From positions 1 to 8,480 of the forward strand of contig JAADYZ010000360.1 of NCBI GenBank assembly GCA_010092775.1: a stretch of DNA of 8,480 bases. The letters are read 5' to 3'. Numbering within the stretch: the stretch's first letter is position 1; the number at the start of each line of letters is the position of its first letter. Shown here piece by piece: positions 6,956-8,480 of the stretch. This stretch comes from Chloroflexota bacterium. GTDB taxonomy: Bacteria; Chloroflexota; Anaerolineae; Aggregatilineales; UBA3940. Made by a program: the position numbers and the translations under genes. Below the pieces are notes generated by a model. The model searched no databases, was not told the DNA's origin, and saw nothing but the letters and a program-made list of their open reading frames with translations.

Positions 6956-8074
6956 TCAGACCAGCCGCTTCGGATCGAAACGATTGCGGCGGTTGAAGCT
7001 GTTCGCCTGGATCACTGGGACAACCCCGCCGATGGCCACGCCGACCGCCAGGAGCACACCCAGCAGCGCCAGCAATCCCAGGATGGGCAGGGCCAGAGCA
7101 ATCAACAGGCCCAGCACGCTGCCGAGGACCAGTAGGCTCGCTAGGGCTAAGCCGATGAACAGGAAGGTCTGTGCGCGTCGTGGCGACGCCTGACGCATTG
7201 CCCACACCTGCCCAGTGAGTCCGTTGATATAGACCACTTGCTTCTCGCCCTGATCGTCTAAATAGTAGGTCGAATATAAGGGGATCAGCAGTTGCGTCCA
7301 ATTCTGGGTCGCAAAATCGGGCCGCCACTTGAACTGCTGGATCTCGTCGGCAGATGCTGCACGCCGTACTTCATCCGCCGCCGCCCGAATGAAGCCTGTG
7401 TGGGCGCCGTCCCAGGCCGCCTCGGGCGGTCGGCTGGGGACCCGCACAAATACATCTTGAATCTGGGACGGCTGGTAGTCCTGCTGGCCGCTCTCGATCG
7501 CAAAGTTGCCTACGCGTCCCGTCAAGACCTCGAACTGCTCCAGGGCTGCAGCAGTAACGTTGTGATAGCTGCGCCGCAGCTCTCCAGCTCGCGGCTCCCA
7601 CCGCGTGCGTACCCGTTTAACCTGTTCCGTCTGCCATCCACTGCCACCATAGCGCTCGTTGTGACTGACGACTTCGTAGTAGTATCCAGCCTCTGCCAGC
7701 CATTGAGCCTGTACCTCCGCATCGATCAGCCACATGGGCAGAAGAATCGGGCGCAGTCGATCCTTTAGATTGGCCGGTGTGATGTCCGTCGGGCGCAGCG
7801 GGATGCGCTTCAGGTTGTCCTCAGCGAGGCTCACCGCGCGCTCTGGACTGATCGCAAACGGCAGGACCTTCTCTGGCGGCATCACATAAGACGGATACTG
7901 CTCAGCATCGCTGATCGGATCAAGTTCATCGCGGAAGCAGGTGGGGCAGGTCAGTCGGCTAGCCTCAGGTGGCAGTAAGAAGACGCTTTCACAGAATGCG
8001 CATGCGTAAGGCTGAAGCTCAATTTGCCAGCTTTCGCGGATACTCGATGCTCGGTCGAGCGTTGCATCAGTCAC
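6956..8074 (-). CDS. Zinc-ribbon membrane protein (PriA-like zinc-ribbon annotation group)
   Basis: This 372-residue protein starts at GTG; GGAAGG lies six bases before the start. Near the N-terminus are two CxxC pairs, C25/C28 and C43/C46, forming a rubredoxin-type zinc ribbon. Next come VLPFAIS (residues ~69-75) and a conserved-looking LLPMWLIDAEVQAQW-type segment (~111-125). The latter matches the '[LY]-P-x-W-x-x-D-A' signature of bacterial proteins often mislabelled as PriA-like or TFIIB-type zinc-ribbon proteins. A W-x-x-L-L-x-P-x-Y ... ING-x-TG segment (259-288) precedes two hydrophobic helices (~303-355) and a basic tail. The protein is probably bound to the inner membrane by its C-terminus with the ribbon in the cytoplasm. 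Its start overlaps the stop of the upstream gene by four bases (GTGA), indicating translational coupling. It ends five bases from the convergent gene at 6950. The function of this family is not established, and helicase motifs are absent. Confidence 0.8.
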   Translation of the reverse strand: MTDATLDRASSIRESWQIELQPYACAFCESVFLLPPEASRLTCPTCFRDELDPISDAEQYPSYVMPPEKVLPFAISPERAVSLAEDNLKRIPLRPTDITPANLKDRLRPILLPMWLIDAEVQAQWLAEAGYYYEVVSHNERYGGSGWQTEQVKRVRTRWEPRAGELRRSYHNVTAAALEQFEVLTGRVGNFAIESGQQDYQPSQIQDVFVRVPSRPPEAAWDGAHTGFIRAAADEVRRAASADEIQQFKWRPDFATQNWTQLLIPLYSTYYLDDQGEKQVVYINGLTGQVWAMRQASPRRAQTFLFIGLALASLLVLGSVLGLLIALALPILGLLALLGVLLAVGVAIGGVVPVIQANSFNRRNRFDPKRLV

Positions 8075-8480
8075 GGTCTACCTTCCTTCGTCAGCTCAGG
8101 GTCGATGATGCGCCGGGCGCTGGTAATCAAGACGACGACACCGCCAATACCCGCCGCGAGAACCAAGGCCACGAGAAAGAACAACGGCGGAAAGATTAGG
8201 CCCAGGATTCCCAGGCCGAAGGCTGGAATGAAAGCCGCCGCCGCCACCAACGCAATCTTGATCCATGCAACGGGGCGCTCACCGCCAATGCTGCCAGTCT
8301 GTCCGTTGATCACGATCTGATAGGTTTCTTCGTCGTAGACGTAAGTGGCCAAATAGACCGGGAACAGCAGATAGCGCCACGCCTCGTCCTTGAAGGCTAG
8401 AGACCTCGTAAAATTGCGCAGTTTGTCCGCGTCACCGGCTAAGGCATCCTGGCGGCAGGCTTGCTTAGTCTGCTCGCGCA
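8071..8480 (-). CDS. Paralogous two-helix membrane protein, C-terminal part (5' end beyond the window)
   Basis: The minus-strand frame stays open to the right edge; a TTG at 8352 is only an internal leucine codon. The visible 135 residues contain WRYLLFPVYLATYVYDEE, then INGQTG, then two hydrophobic helices and a short ARRIIDPELTKEGRP tail. The W-LL-P-Y ... ING-TG block matches the equivalent block of the downstream gene (WTQLLIPLY ... INGLTG) with nearly identical spacing, so the two are paralogues over this membrane-proximal module. The missing N-terminus probably carries a zinc ribbon too, but that lies outside the window. Its TGA stop overlaps the GTG of the next gene, and the two form one operon. 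It is probably an inner-membrane protein of unknown role. Confidence 0.75.
   Translation of the reverse strand, partial: REQTKQACRQDALAGDADKLRNFTRSLAFKDEAWRYLLFPVYLATYVYDEETYQIVINGQTGSIGGERPVAWIKIALVAAAAFIPAFGLGILGLIFPPLFFLVALVLAAGIGGVVVLITSARRIIDPELTKEGRP

Noticed and set aside
7292..7768. Open frame of 158 codons on the plus strand inside the zinc-ribbon gene
   Set aside because: It is antisense to a supported gene with zinc-ribbon and membrane-module motifs. No domain or convincing ribosome site was seen.
8071..8352. Short gene starting at the TTG at 8352
   Set aside because: The frame stays open to the window edge, and the homologous W-LL-P-Y block begins upstream of the TTG, so it is the end of a larger gene.

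Overview
The window looks like chromosomal DNA from a GC-moderate, non-enteric bacterium. Very large cytosolic proteins that fuse a Ser/Thr kinase, a STAND/AAA ATPase and TPR repeats, next to a STAS/SEC14-like single-domain protein and zinc-ribbon membrane proteins, resemble Chloroflexota (Anaerolineae-type) genomes. This placement rests on gene content and recalled family resemblance only. No rRNA, tRNA, transposase, CRISPR array or phage gene is visible.

Layout. (A) Positions 2-2098 (+) hold the 3' part of a STAND-ATPase/TPR signalling gene whose start lies off the left edge. (B) Positions 2120-2509 (-) hold a small STAS/SpoIIAA-like protein, convergent with A. (C) Positions 2510-2737 are a divergent intergenic region with a consensus TATAAT facing right and a possible extended -10 facing left. 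(D) Positions 2738-6313 (+) hold a complete 1191-residue Ser/Thr kinase-STAND ATPase-TPR protein. (E) Positions 6314-6410 are a leader or spacer whose inverted repeat covers the next gene's Shine-Dalgarno. (F) Positions 6411-6950 (+) hold a GTG-started, probably tail-anchored protein with a HEAT-like helical head. (G) Positions 6956-8074 and 8071-8480 (-) hold two overlapping genes for zinc-ribbon/two-helix membrane proteins; the second runs off the right edge.

How they fit together. A and D are paralogues over the end of the ATPase module and the start of the helical region, then diverge in their C-terminal repeats. This suggests a locus of duplicated kinase-ATPase switches with different sensor tails. 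The STAS-like gene between them is an attractive but unproven partner, because STAS proteins are classic kinase partners. It lacks a serine at the place I would expect the phosphosite. F follows D by 97 bp and may be co-expressed with it. G is a separate, oppositely oriented membrane-associated operon that probably shares no function with the kinases.
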